A DNA stretch of 64,000 bases from Bradyrhizobium sp. 1(2017) (GCF_011602485.2 NZ_CP050022.2:1260001-1324000), one strand, 5' to 3'. Numbered from the stretch's first letter, positions 33,090-41,142 are shown. Notes: generated by a model not told the origin, from the letters alone. Numbers and translations are program-made.

Positions 33090-33335
33090 ATGTCGGTAAG
33101 GTCTAAGGTCATCGAAGCGATCCAGCAGATCGCCAGGGAGCAGCACGTCTTCCTTCCCGCACTCTCGGACGATCTGTCCCTGCACGAGACGGGCTTCGAC
33201 TCGCTCGCTTTCGCGATCCTGGTCGCGCGCCTCGAGGACGAAACCGGCGTCGACCCCTTCACGATTTCCGAGGACGCAGCGTTCCCCGCTACCGTGGGCG
33301 ATTTCGTGCGGGCCTACGAAAATGTCCCCGCGTGA
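33090..33335 (+). CDS. Acyl carrier protein-like (phosphopantetheine attachment) protein
   Basis: 81-residue carrier protein. Ser38 in TGFDSLAFAIL is the 4'-phosphopantetheine attachment site, within the usual (D/F)DSL context at the start of helix II. The rest is a four-helix ACP pattern (VIEAIQQIAREQ, LVARLEDETGV, TVGDFVRAYENV). It is not the housekeeping FabD-G-linked AcpP: it differs in the GFDSLAF core and sits in an operon with an adenylating enzyme and a reductase. Its last 14 bp overlap the next gene. It would carry an acyl or aminoacyl group loaded by that enzyme. The ribosome site is weak. Confidence 0.88.
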   Translation: MSVRSKVIEAIQQIAREQHVFLPALSDDLSLHETGFDSLAFAILVARLEDETGVDPFTISEDAAFPATVGDFVRAYENVPA

Positions 33336-34704
33336 GATCTTTGCGCTTCGCGACCATCTCGGCGCTGAGCTGAAGGGCCGCACGCTCTCGGATGCGCACC
33401 ATGTCGTGTCGCTGACGAACATCCTGTCGCAGACGGTCCTCGGCGGCCACCTGTCCGAATTGGCCGGCCGCTGCGTGCTGCTCAAGCTGTCCGACCAGCT
33501 CCGCTCCGGCCTTGCCATGATCGAGCTCGACGGCATCGCCCGTCGCATGCTGCTGTGCCCGCCCGATCTCAACCCGGCGCATCTCGGCGCGCTGATCGCC
33601 GATGCCGCGATCGATGCCGTCGTCACCGACGAGCCCGATCACTGGACCGAGACCGGCGTGCCGCTGGTGGTTACCGCGAAGCTGCCGTTCCAGGCAGTCG
33701 CGCCGGCCAGGACCGAGCGCGCCACGGAATGGTTGATGCTCACGTCGGGCACGTCGGGCGTGCCGAAAATCGCGGGCCATACACTGGAGGCGCTGACCGG
33801 CGCGATCGTCGCCGAGGGGCCCGCGCGCGGACCTGCACCGGTGTGGGCGACGTTCTACGACATCCGCCGGTACGGCGGCCTGCAGATCTTCCTCCGCGCC
33901 ATCCTCTCCGGCGGCTCCATGGTGCTGTCCGACCCGCACGAGGCGCTGGCCGATCACGTTGCGCGGCTGAATGCGCGCGGCGTCTCGCACATCTCCGGCA
34001 CGCCTTCGCATTGGCGCAAGCTCCTGATGAGCGGCTCGGCCGCACGATTCGCGCCGGGCTACGTCCGTCTCTCCGGCGAGATCGCCGACCAGGCGGTGCT
34101 CGACGGCCTGAAGACGGCATTCCCCAATGCCTCCGTCGGACATGCCTATGCCTCGACCGAGGCCGGCGTCGGCTTCGCCGTCAATGACGGGCTCGAGGGT
34201 TTTCCGGCCGATTATCTCGGCAACCGCAATGGTGTCGAGATGAAGGTCGTCGACGGCTCGCTGCGGATACGCTCGACGCGCACGGCCCACGCTTACATCG
34301 GCCGCAACGCCGCCGCGCTGACCGATGAGGACGGCTTCGTCGACAGCGGCGATATCGTCGAGCTGCGCGGTGACCGCTATTATTTCGTCGGCCGCCGCGG
34401 CGGCATCATCAATATCGGCGGGCTGAAGGTTCACCCCGAAGAGATCGAGGCGGTGATCAACCGTCATCCCGACGTCCGGATGTCACGGGCCAAATCGCGC
34501 CGCAGTCCGATCACCGGGGGCATCGTCGTCGCCGACGTCATCCTCGCCGACGGCTCCGATCCCGCGCGGGCGAAGGAGATCCGCGACCAGATCCTGGATC
34601 AGTGCCGCACGCAGCTCGCCTCGCACAAGGTTCCGGCGGTGATCCGCTTCGTCGAGGCGCTCGACGTCACCCCAGCCGGCAAACTGGCGCGCACCGATGC
34701 ATAA
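33322..34704 (+). CDS. AMP-binding (ANL) acyl/aryl adenylating enzyme of the ACP operon
   Basis: 460-residue adenylate-forming enzyme, shorter than typical CoA ligases (500-600). The phosphate-binding loop is LMLTSGTSGVPKIAGHT (~137-153). GHAYASTEAGVGFAV (~273-287) is A5. DEDGFVDSGDIVELRGDRYYFVGRRGGIINIGGLKVHPEEIE (~334-375) holds the ribose Asp and hinge, and the catalytic Lys is in TPAGKLART at the end. It overlaps the ACP gene by 14 bp and the SDR gene by 8 bp, so the three proteins are tightly coupled. The likely reaction is activation of a carboxylic acid and transfer to the ACP thiol. The substrate is unknown. Confidence 0.87.
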   Translation: MSPREIFALRDHLGAELKGRTLSDAHHVVSLTNILSQTVLGGHLSELAGRCVLLKLSDQLRSGLAMIELDGIARRMLLCPPDLNPAHLGALIADAAIDAVVTDEPDHWTETGVPLVVTAKLPFQAVAPARTERATEWLMLTSGTSGVPKIAGHTLEALTGAIVAEGPARGPAPVWATFYDIRRYGGLQIFLRAILSGGSMVLSDPHEALADHVARLNARGVSHISGTPSHWRKLLMSGSAARFAPGYVRLSGEIADQAVLDGLKTAFPNASVGHAYASTEAGVGFAVNDGLEGFPADYLGNRNGVEMKVVDGSLRIRSTRTAHAYIGRNAAALTDEDGFVDSGDIVELRGDRYYFVGRRGGIINIGGLKVHPEEIEAVINRHPDVRMSRAKSRRSPITGGIVVADVILADGSDPARAKEIRDQILDQCRTQLASHKVPAVIRFVEALDVTPAGKLARTDA

Positions 34705-35419
34705 TGTTCTCGTCACCGGCGGCAGCCGCGGTATCGGGCTGGCAATTGCAAGGCGCCTCGTCGGGGGCGGCTTCAACGTGATCGCGGCCGCGCGGCGCGA
34801 GAGCGAGGAACTCAAGTCGGCGATCGCGGAGTCCGACGGGCGGCTGCATTTCCGCGCCTGCGATCTCGCGGTGATCGACGCGATCCCGGCTTTTGCAAAA
34901 CTGGTCCGCGACGAGTTCGGCCCGATCTACGGCCTCGTCAACAATGCCGGGCTCGGCACTGAAGGCCTGCTCGCGACCATGCACAATTCGGAGATCGAGG
35001 CGCTGGTGCAGCTCAACGTGCTCTCGCCGATCATCCTCACCAAATATGTCGCGCGGCAGATGATGGCGGATGGTGCGGGACGCATCATCAACATCTCCTC
35101 GGTCATCGCCACCACGGGCTATAATGGCCTCTCCGTCTACGGCGCGACCAAGGCCGCAGCCACCGGGTTCACCCGCTCGCTGGCGCGCGAGGTCGGCAAG
35201 CTCGGCATCACCGTGAACGCGATCGCGCCTGGATTCATCGACACCGAGCTGACGCACAATCTCACCGACGAGGGGCGCAAGCGCATCGCCGGCCGCAGCG
35301 CGCTGCGCCGCCTGCCGGAGACCGACGACGTCGCGCGCATGGTGGAATATCTGCTCGGCGAGGGCGGCCGCAACGTCACGGGCACCGTGTTTACGATCGA
35401 CGCGGGGAATACCGCCTAG
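34697..35419 (+). CDS. SDR-family oxidoreductase of the ACP operon (FabG-like)
   Basis: 240-residue short-chain dehydrogenase. Cofactor loop VTGGSRGIGLAIARRL (~5-20), AAARRES after beta-2 (Arg residues suggest NADPH), NNAGLG (~84), Ser in NISSVIATTGYNGL (~134), and catalytic Tyr-x3-Lys in VYGATKAA (~147-151). NAIAPGFIDTEL is typical of FabG-like reductases. It overlaps the adenylating-enzyme gene by 8 bp. Probable role: reducing a 3-oxo or other carbonyl on the ACP-bound intermediate. No ketosynthase is present to extend a chain, so the pathway is not standard fatty-acid synthesis. A perfect EcfG-type promoter begins 2 bp after its stop, for the next gene. Confidence 0.9.
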   Translation: MHNVLVTGGSRGIGLAIARRLVGGGFNVIAAARRESEELKSAIAESDGRLHFRACDLAVIDAIPAFAKLVRDEFGPIYGLVNNAGLGTEGLLATMHNSEIEALVQLNVLSPIILTKYVARQMMADGAGRIINISSVIATTGYNGLSVYGATKAAATGFTRSLAREVGKLGITVNAIAPGFIDTELTHNLTDEGRKRIAGRSALRRLPETDDVARMVEYLLGEGGRNVTGTVFTIDAGNTA

Positions 35420-35420
35420 C

Positions 35421-35445
35421 GGAACCCGGCCGTGACGATTGCGTT
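35421..35445 (+). promoter_or_regulatory. EcfG-type general stress promoter (perfect match)
   Basis: GGAAC (35421-35425), exactly 16 bp, CGTT (35442-35445). It begins 2 bp after the SDR stop and points at the 71-residue ORF at 35545, giving a leader of about 90 nt. ecfG, nepR and phyR are encoded ~10 kb away in the same window. Confidence 0.75.
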
Positions 35446-35544
35446 GATCCGGCGCAATGACATTCAACCGGATTTGGTCGTAAGATGCCCCGCAATCGAT
35501 TGGGTTACGTCAATCGATCTGCCCTAAACGACAGGGAGCAGTCC

Positions 35545-35760
35545 ATGGCCATGCCAAACATGACCGCTTCGAATTTGGGCGGGACGTCAGAGGAGCAGTC
35601 GCGCGCGAAGCCGGACAATGTTCATTGTCAGCCGATGTCGCATCAGAATTCCGGTGATCACGGCTACGAGATGCATCCGCAGCAATTCGTGCGGCTGGTC
35701 GGCTGTCACGATGTCCCTGCACCGACCGTTCGCAAGCGGCAGGACGAAAAGCTGCACTAA
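35545..35760 (+). CDS. Small hypothetical protein, probable EcfG regulon member
   Basis: 71-residue protein without a recognisable family. The start at 35545 (MAMPNMTASNLGG) follows a strong AGGGAG site (35533-35538); the longer frame from 35485 has none. It is hydrophilic with no signal or membrane segment. The middle contains NVHCQPMSHQNSGDHGYEMH, with Cys and several His that could bind metal, followed by a second Cys in VGCHDVP and a basic end. The perfect EcfG-type promoter upstream predicts induction in the general stress response. It converges with the ribbon-helix-helix gene, only 4 bp apart. Confidence 0.65.
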   Translation: MAMPNMTASNLGGTSEEQSRAKPDNVHCQPMSHQNSGDHGYEMHPQQFVRLVGCHDVPAPTVRKRQDEKLH

Positions 35761-35764
35761 GTCC

Positions 35765-36142
35765 TCACGTCCGATGCTTCGGCAGATCGATTCGCTGGTG
35801 TGAAAATTCCGGTGGCCCCTCGGTGAGGCGGCGGATTCGGCGCTCGCGTTCGTCTGCCGGCAGTGCGGGATCGAGCAGCGCTTTGATCTCGTGCACGGCG
35901 ATCTCCACGATCTTCGCGGCGTCCGATATGATCGCTTGCGCCGGTGCCGGTTCGGCAGGCGCGATCTTCAGCCCCAGTTCGACGAGCTTGCAGATTGCAT
36001 CGGAGCGCGGCAGCTGGTGGGCTTCAGCCCAGGCATCGACGGCGGCGGTCAGCCTTTCCGGCATCTTCACCGCGCTGATCGCGTCGCGGCCCGTGCGCCG
36101 GCGGACCGGTGAGGTCGAGTCCTTGTTGTCGACGTCGGACAC
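35765..36142 (-). CDS. Ribbon-helix-helix-like hypothetical protein
   Basis: 125-residue protein. AISAVKMPERLTAAVDAWAEAHQLPRSDAICKLVELGLK (~21-59) matches a ribbon-helix-helix pattern: a short beta strand with alternating residues, helix, turn at LPRSD, second helix ending LVELGLK, as in Arc/CopG-type DNA-binding proteins. The C-terminal half is acidic and helical (AIISDAAKIVEIAVHEIKALLDPALPADERERRIRRL) and may mediate dimerisation or partner binding. No toxin gene is adjacent, so an antitoxin role is not supported; a stand-alone small regulator is more likely. It is divergent from the DUF3095 gene; the 232-bp gap 36143-36374 shows nothing recognisable. Confidence 0.65.
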   Translation of the reverse strand: MSDVDNKDSTSPVRRRTGRDAISAVKMPERLTAAVDAWAEAHQLPRSDAICKLVELGLKIAPAEPAPAQAIISDAAKIVEIAVHEIKALLDPALPADERERRIRRLTEGPPEFSHQRIDLPKHRT

Positions 36143-36374
36143 TTCGATGATCCCGGGTCATCATGTTCGCTAGATCAAGAGTAGACGCCATCTGCGGCGT
36201 GCTGTTTGATGCCGATCAAGGACGAACTGCGGCATTGCATCGCGGTGCGCGCTTGTCGTCGGGCTCCATTTCGGCCAATGATCGGGACGATGTGCAGGGC
36301 CGCGGGCGAACCCGGATCGATCCTGCCACGTATCTGTCTCGCAGCGCGCCATCCCGACCCTCCGGCATCACCCG

Positions 36375-37526
36375 ATGACATCAAGCGAATCTTTCTACGG
36401 CGGCATTGACGTCTTCCGCGGTTTCACCAGCCTGATGGATCCGGTGCTGTATTCGCCGCTGCCGGACGATTGGAGCATCGGCGTTGCCGATATCGTCGAT
36501 TCGACCAAGGCGATCGCGGCGCAGCGCTATAAGGCGGTGAACATGGCCGGCGCCGCCGTGATCGCGGCGGTGACGAACGCGTTGCAGGGGCGCGAGTTCC
36601 CCTTCGTCTTCGGCGGCGACGGCGCGAGCTTTGCGGTCGCGCCTCGCGATATCGAGCTTGCTCGTGACGCGCTGGCGGCGACCGCGACCTGGGTGCGGGA
36701 AGATCTCGATCTGAAGATGCGGATCGCCCTGGTGCCGGTCAGCGCCATCCGCGCGCATGGCCTCGACGTGCGTGTCGCGCGCTTCGGTCCGTCGGCCAAT
36801 TTGTCCTATGCAATGTTCTCCGGCGGCGGCCTCGCCTGGGCGGATGCCGCCATGAAGCGCGGCGAGTTCGCGGTGATGGCGGCGCCTGACGGTTCCCAGC
36901 CCGATCTTTCCGGCCTGTCCTGCCGCTTCGAGGTGATGCCGGCCTCGCGCGGGCTGATACTGTCGGTGCTGGTGATGCCGGCGCGCGGTGCCGATCCGCT
37001 GGCCTTCCGAAAGGTGATCGAGGACGTCATTCATCTCGTCGAGCGCAGTCCGGATGGCGGCCGCCCGGTGCCACCGCAAGGGCCGCCCCTGAAATGGCCG
37101 CCGCAGGGACTGGACTATGAAGCCCGCACCAGGCGCGGCGGCCCGCTGCTCGCGCGCCGCGCCGGCGTGCTGGCCTATACATTGTTCGCTTATCTGATTA
37201 TGCGCTTCGACCTCAAGGTCGGCGGCTTCGAGCCAAACGTCTACAAGCGTCAGGTGGTCGAGAACTCGGACTTCAGGAAATATGACGACGGATTGCGAAT
37301 GATCCTCGACTGCACGCCGGAACTCGAACGCGCCCTCAGCGCTCGTCTCGCTGCGGCGGCGCGCGAGGGCATCGTGCGCTACGGCCTCTACCAGCAGGAC
37401 GCGGCGATGATGACCTGCTTCGCGCCCTCGGCACTGCGCAGCGACCACGTCCACTTCATCGATGGCGCACGGGGCGGCTATGCCTCGGCGGCGTCGGCGT
37501 TGAAGACGATGATGGCGGCGGGTTAG
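36375..37526 (+). CDS. DUF3095 family protein, nucleotide-cyclase-like N-terminal half
   Basis: 383-residue cytosolic protein of the DUF3095 family. IGVADIVDSTKAIAAQRYKAVNMAGAAVI (~35-63) and FPFVFGGDGASFAVAP (~78-93) closely parallel class III cyclase/GGDEF catalytic elements (first metal Asp in ADIVDST, second region GGDG). The core could thus be a divergent cyclase fold. The C-terminal half is family-specific (AYLIMRFDLKVGGFEPNVYKRQVVENSDFRKYDDGLRM). No ribosome site is evident, but the N-terminus agrees with family members. Its stop overlaps the stop of the convergent DUF2147 gene by 4 bp. Enzymatic activity is unproven. Confidence 0.85.
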   Translation: MTSSESFYGGIDVFRGFTSLMDPVLYSPLPDDWSIGVADIVDSTKAIAAQRYKAVNMAGAAVIAAVTNALQGREFPFVFGGDGASFAVAPRDIELARDALAATATWVREDLDLKMRIALVPVSAIRAHGLDVRVARFGPSANLSYAMFSGGGLAWADAAMKRGEFAVMAAPDGSQPDLSGLSCRFEVMPASRGLILSVLVMPARGADPLAFRKVIEDVIHLVERSPDGGRPVPPQGPPLKWPPQGLDYEARTRRGGPLLARRAGVLAYTLFAYLIMRFDLKVGGFEPNVYKRQVVENSDFRKYDDGLRMILDCTPELERALSARLAAAAREGIVRYGLYQQDAAMMTCFAPSALRSDHVHFIDGARGGYASAASALKTMMAAG

Positions 37527-37957
37527 CGCCCCGCGCGCGTCCAGGTTTCACCGCCGCAGAGTGCGCCGACGCAGCCTTCGACACGCAGCGAATCCATCGA
37601 TATCACCGTGACGCTGCTCGCATAGCTGCTGCCGTCGTCGGCGTTGTAGATCTGGCCGGACCATTTGTTTGGAGCTGACGGCTGCATGCCGCTGAACAAT
37701 GGCAGGCCGATCATCGGACGCCGGGCGAGCGCCGGATTGGGATTCTTGCTGTCGGTGGCTGGCTGGCCGGTCGCGGTGTCCATGGGCTCGCGCAGCCAGA
37801 CGATGTGACCGCAGATGCCGTCGCCGCATTTGCTGATCTTCACGCGCGCATCGCCCGCCTGGGTGAGCCAGGTCCCGTCGGCGCTCTGCGCATGTGCGCT
37901 CGCTGCGCTAAACAGCACCGTCAGGACGACGAAGGGAAGCGCGAATCTGCTGAACAT
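37523..37957 (-). CDS. DUF2147 domain-containing exported protein
   Basis: 144-residue exported protein. The start at 37957 (MFSRFALPFVVLTVLFSAASAHAQ) gives a Sec signal with an AHA-Q cleavage site; the frame extends further upstream without reason. The mature domain starts DGTWLTQAGDARVKISKCGDGICGHIVWL, then GLPLFSGMQPSAPNKWSGQIYNADDGSSY and RVEGCVGALCGGETWTR. This beta-barrel-like DUF2147 signature has two Cys pairs (KCGDGIC, GCVGALC) likely oxidised in the periplasm. Function is unknown; some members were linked to stress or envelope phenotypes. Convergent with DUF3095. Confidence 0.85.
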   Translation of the reverse strand: MFSRFALPFVVLTVLFSAASAHAQSADGTWLTQAGDARVKISKCGDGICGHIVWLREPMDTATGQPATDSKNPNPALARRPMIGLPLFSGMQPSAPNKWSGQIYNADDGSSYASSVTVISMDSLRVEGCVGALCGGETWTRAGR

Positions 37958-38064
37958 GGAGAGGCCCCGAAAAATGACGGCGCCTCCATAGCAGCCCGGC
38001 AGGATAGTGCAACGCTGGTTGGAATCACATTCCTGCGTTGGCACGTCCGCTTATCTGCCTGCGC

Positions 38065-39450
38065 TCATTTGCCCCAGCGCACGAACGCGACCGAGGCTGC
38101 GGTCAATAGCCCGAAGGCGACCATTGCGCCGCCGACCAGTGCGAACAAGGTCCAAGCCGGCGCCTGCATCGTCATCAGGCCGACGCCGCCGACCGCGACG
38201 ATCAGCAGGCGCGCCGTAGAGGCGAGCACGGGTCCGCCGACGCGCGCCGCACCTTGCGAGGAGAAATATAACGACACGCCGACGCCGAAGAACACGAAGG
38301 CCGGACCGGCCCAGTGGAAATAGCTGTGCGCCGCCGCTGTGACACCGGGATCGCGGGTGAACAGCGAGACCCACAGCGCCGGATCGAGCGCGACGACGAG
38401 GCCGATCGTGCCGACCGTGAGGCCGGAGGCCGCAGCGGCGGTCCAGGCCACACGGCGCGCACGCTTCACGTGACCGGCGCCGATCGCCACGCCGACCATC
38501 GGCACCGAGGCGATGCCGAAGGCGAAGGTGATCGGGATCAGCAGAAATTCCAGCCGCGAGCCGATGCCGTAGCCGGCCAGCATCTCGGTGCCGAAGGTCG
38601 CGAGGATTTTCGTGAAGATCAGAATGGTGAGCACGGTCTGCAGCGGCGACAGGCAGGCCAATGCGCCGACCTTGAGAATGTCCAGGAACATCGCGCGCTC
38701 GAAATGGAAGGCGCGGAAATCGAGCGGCAACCGGCTGCGGCCGGACAAGAGATACCAGACGAAGAAGATCGCGGCGCAGCTGAACGCGATCAGCTGGCCG
38801 CTCGCCACGCCCGGCATGCCGAATTGCGGCACGCCGAACAGGCCGAGCCCCAGCGTGCCGCCGAGCGCGATCTGGAGCACGCTCGCCCCGATCAGCGTCA
38901 TCGAAGGCAGGCGCATGTCGCCGGTGCCGCGGATCACCGAGGCCAGCGTGTTGACGAGCCAGATCGCGACCGCACCGGAGAACAGCACCTGCGAATAGCC
39001 GCTGGCCTCCTCGAGCACGTGCTCGCGGCCGCCGAGCAGCGCGAAGAAGGAGCGGCCGAAGACGAGCATCATCACCGTGAAGAACAGCCCGCCGCAGAGG
39101 CCGATGATGGCGGCATGCAGCGCCAGCGTCGCGGCGCGGTCGCGATCGCCTGCGCCGAGTGCGCGGCTGATCGCGGAGGAGACGCCGCCGCCCATCGCGC
39201 CCGCGCTCATCATTTGAGTCAGCATCGCGAACGGAAACACCAGCGCGATCGCGGCGAGCGGAACGGTGCCGAGCCGGCCGATATAGGAAGTCTCGGCGAT
39301 CGCAACCAGCGTGCTGCCGACCATCGCGATCATGTTGGGGATCGCGAGCCGCAGCAGCGTCGGCAGGATCGGCGCGGTCAGCAGGCTGGCAATGGGAGAG
39401 GCGGCCGGGGCAAGCGGCGGAACGGCGTCTAAGGGGGCGTCGATCGTCAT
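38065..39450 (-). CDS. MATE family efflux transporter
   Basis: 461-residue inner-membrane protein with 12 predicted hydrophobic segments in two homologous halves. It uses the Na+ or H+ gradient to export cationic or amphipathic compounds. The N-terminal conserved region reads LLRLAIPNMIAMVGSTLVAIAETSYIGRLG and the second half repeats it as GALACLSPLQTVLTILIFTKILATFGTEMLAGYGIG. The start at 39450 (MTIDAPLDAVPP) is chosen because the longer frame adds a polar stretch; a weak site precedes it. It is a single gene between the DUF2147 and GNAT genes. Substrate unknown. Confidence 0.88.
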   Translation of the reverse strand: MTIDAPLDAVPPLAPAASPIASLLTAPILPTLLRLAIPNMIAMVGSTLVAIAETSYIGRLGTVPLAAIALVFPFAMLTQMMSAGAMGGGVSSAISRALGAGDRDRAATLALHAAIIGLCGGLFFTVMMLVFGRSFFALLGGREHVLEEASGYSQVLFSGAVAIWLVNTLASVIRGTGDMRLPSMTLIGASVLQIALGGTLGLGLFGVPQFGMPGVASGQLIAFSCAAIFFVWYLLSGRSRLPLDFRAFHFERAMFLDILKVGALACLSPLQTVLTILIFTKILATFGTEMLAGYGIGSRLEFLLIPITFAFGIASVPMVGVAIGAGHVKRARRVAWTAAAASGLTVGTIGLVVALDPALWVSLFTRDPGVTAAAHSYFHWAGPAFVFFGVGVSLYFSSQGAARVGGPVLASTARLLIVAVGGVGLMTMQAPAWTLFALVGGAMVAFGLLTAASVAFVRWGK

Positions 39451-39530
39451 GTCACCCGGCGGAATATGAGATGATGATCGACATACTATAGGGCGCAAGG
39501 CGGCCTGCGCAGCCCTCGCTCACGCAGGGC

Positions 39531-40058
39531 TCACCAGGGCAGGCCGCATAGGTCGATGGTGCCCAGCGTCGGCGCGCGGACGATGTTGAAGACGTAGGGC
39601 GCCATGTAAGTGAAGCGGATCCGTCCCTCCGGCTGCTCGCAATAGACCTCGCCCTTGAAGGGCAGCCAGCTCCGGGTCTCGTAGAACGAAAAATTGTGAG
39701 GCTCGCAGACCAGCAGCGCGAAGCGGGCGGCCTCGTTGGCGCGGATAGTATGAACCGCCGCGTCGATGGCGAGGGTTGCATAGCCCCGGCCGCGCCTGTC
39801 CTCACGCGTGCAGACCCCGCCAATGCCGCCGATATGGACCTTCTGCCCGTTCCAGGTGACGGTGCGGAAGTAGATGCCGACATGGCAGACGAGACCGTCC
39901 TCGGGCGTCTCGATCAGCACGCGCAGATCGGGATTGGCCCATTTAACGTGAGCCCAGGCCTGCTTCTCCACGGCGTCCTGGCGCCAGACCGCGTTGAGCA
40001 ACGGTTTTGCGATCGGCCATGAGGCGTCGCCGTTCAGAATGTCAATCTCGACGCTCAT
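39531..40058 (-). CDS. GNAT family N-acetyltransferase
   Basis: 175-residue acyltransferase. The acetyl-CoA pyrophosphate loop is in VCTREDRRGRGYATLAIDAAV (~83-103; R-R-G-R-G-Y/A pattern). The preceding beta strand is VTWNGQKVHIGGIGGV, and LLVCEPHNFSFYETRSWLPFKGEVY (~115-140) gives the late Tyr commonly used as general acid. The N-terminal segment (WRQDAVEKQAWAHVKWANPDLRVLI) may bind the acceptor, which cannot be predicted: candidates include aminoglycosides, amines and protein N-termini. It is a single gene, divergent from sodB across a 244-bp gap that carries an EcfG-type promoter for sodB. Confidence 0.82.
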   Translation of the reverse strand: MSVEIDILNGDASWPIAKPLLNAVWRQDAVEKQAWAHVKWANPDLRVLIETPEDGLVCHVGIYFRTVTWNGQKVHIGGIGGVCTREDRRGRGYATLAIDAAVHTIRANEAARFALLVCEPHNFSFYETRSWLPFKGEVYCEQPEGRIRFTYMAPYVFNIVRAPTLGTIDLCGLPW

Positions 40059-40241
40059 TGCTCGGTCTCTCGCATCTTCGGTTGGCGGTGCATTCGTTCT
40101 GTCATAACCGCTTCAAAGGCAATGATATTTTGCAGCGATCAGTGGGCTTGGGCGATCGCCCGCCGCCTGCGCCGATTTTTTGCAATCGTGCCAAGCGGTC
40201 GCATCACGCGTTTTCGCAAATTGGCGGTATTTAACGGCCGC

Positions 40242-40267
40242 GGAACCTTCTATAAGGGGTGACCGTT
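40242..40267 (+). promoter_or_regulatory. Candidate EcfG promoter of the superoxide dismutase gene
   Basis: GGAAC (40242-40246), 17 bp, CGTT (40264-40267). Both elements are exact and the spacer is within the accepted 16-17 bp. Initiation near 40273 would leave a ~30-nt leader before the ATG at 40303. Confidence 0.6.
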
Positions 40268-40302
40268 AGAACTCGTTCCCCACCAGTTGCGGACAAGAAC
40301 CC

Positions 40303-40899
40303 ATGACCTTTACGCTGCCCCCACTCCCTTACGCCTATGACGCCCTCGGCCAGTATATGTCGAAGGAGACGCTGGAATATCATCACGACAAGCATCATCA
40401 GGCCTACGTCACCAACGGCAATAACGCGCTCAAGGGGACCGAATGGGAAGGCAAGTCCCTTGAAGAGATCGTCAAGGGCTCGTTCGGCAAGAACCCCGCG
40501 GTGTTCAACAATGCCGGCCAGCACTACAACCACATCCACTTCTGGAGCTGGATGAAGCCCAATGGCGGCGGCACCAAGCTGCCCGGCAAGCTCGAGAAGA
40601 AGATCAACGAAGACCTCGGCGGCTTCGAAAAGTTCAAGACTGACTTCCAGGCGGCCGGCGTCGGCCAGTTCGGTTCCGGCTGGGCCTGGCTCCAGGTCAA
40701 GAACGGCAAGCTCGAGATCTCCAAGACCCCGAACGGCGAGAATCCGCTGGTGCACGGTGCCACCCCGATCCTCGGCGTCGACGTCTGGGAGCACTCCTAC
40801 TACATCGACTATCGCAACCGCCGTCCGGACTATCTCAAGGCGTTCGTCGAGAACCTCGTGAACTGGGAATACGTCGAGTCCCTGTTCGACAAGGCGTAA
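40303..40899 (+). CDS. sodB: Superoxide dismutase, Fe/Mn family (SodB-like)
   Basis: 198-residue superoxide dismutase converting superoxide to hydrogen peroxide and oxygen. Metal ligands: His in LEYHHDKHH (~27), His in NNAGQHYNHIHFW (~75), and Asp/His in GVDVWEHSYYIDY (~160-164). The Gln in NNAGQH sits where Fe-type enzymes place their active-site Gln (Gly in Mn-type), so Fe or cambialistic use is favoured. FGSGWAWLQV and the C-terminal RRPDYLKAFVENLVNWEYV are family hallmarks. There is no signal peptide, so it is cytosolic. It follows a probable EcfG promoter, which would place it in the general stress response, and precedes a repeat and strong terminator. Confidence 0.93.
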   Translation: MTFTLPPLPYAYDALGQYMSKETLEYHHDKHHQAYVTNGNNALKGTEWEGKSLEEIVKGSFGKNPAVFNNAGQHYNHIHFWSWMKPNGGGTKLPGKLEKKINEDLGGFEKFKTDFQAAGVGQFGSGWAWLQVKNGKLEISKTPNGENPLVHGATPILGVDVWEHSYYIDYRNRRPDYLKAFVENLVNWEYVESLFDKA

Positions 40900-40908
40900 G
40901 GTCCACTG

Positions 40909-40985
40909 TCATTCCGGGTGGCGCATTAGCGCCGAGCCCGGAATCCATTGGGCGTCAGGCTCGCGCTTCGCGCGCCCCGGAAGGA
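40909..40985. repeat. Palindromic intergenic repeat (family C), short copy
   Basis: GTCATTCCGGGTGGCGCATT, AGCGCCGAGCCCGGAATCC and ATTGGGC, then CAGGCTCGCGCTTCGCGCG, CCCCGGAAGGAC. The left and right ends are inverted and CGCGCTTCGCGCG forms a hairpin. It follows sodB directly and merges into the terminator at 40987. Confidence 0.8.
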
Positions 40986-40986
40986 C

Positions 40987-41018
40987 AAAAAGGCGGTCGC
41001 ATGCGCGGCCGCCTTTTT
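40987..41018. terminator. Bidirectional rho-independent terminator after sodB
   Basis: AAAAAGGCGG (40987-40996) and CCGCCTTTTT (41009-41018) are perfect complements around a 12-nt GC-rich loop. With an A-run before and a T-run after, it can end transcripts from either side. Confidence 0.85.
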
Positions 41019-41142
41019 GCTGTGCGGAATTCACTGAAGCAGCCCTGCACGACGCGCGCACGGGTCTGCCATCGTTCCGTTTGCATCGCCCAGGCGGCGC
41101 CCCTAATCAGAGTGGGCATCACCCTCGATCCGACCGAGCCCG

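Noticed and set aside
35765..36142. Ribbon-helix-helix protein as antitoxin of a toxin-antitoxin pair
   Set aside because: No toxin-like ORF is adjacent; the downstream neighbour is convergent and has an EcfG promoter.
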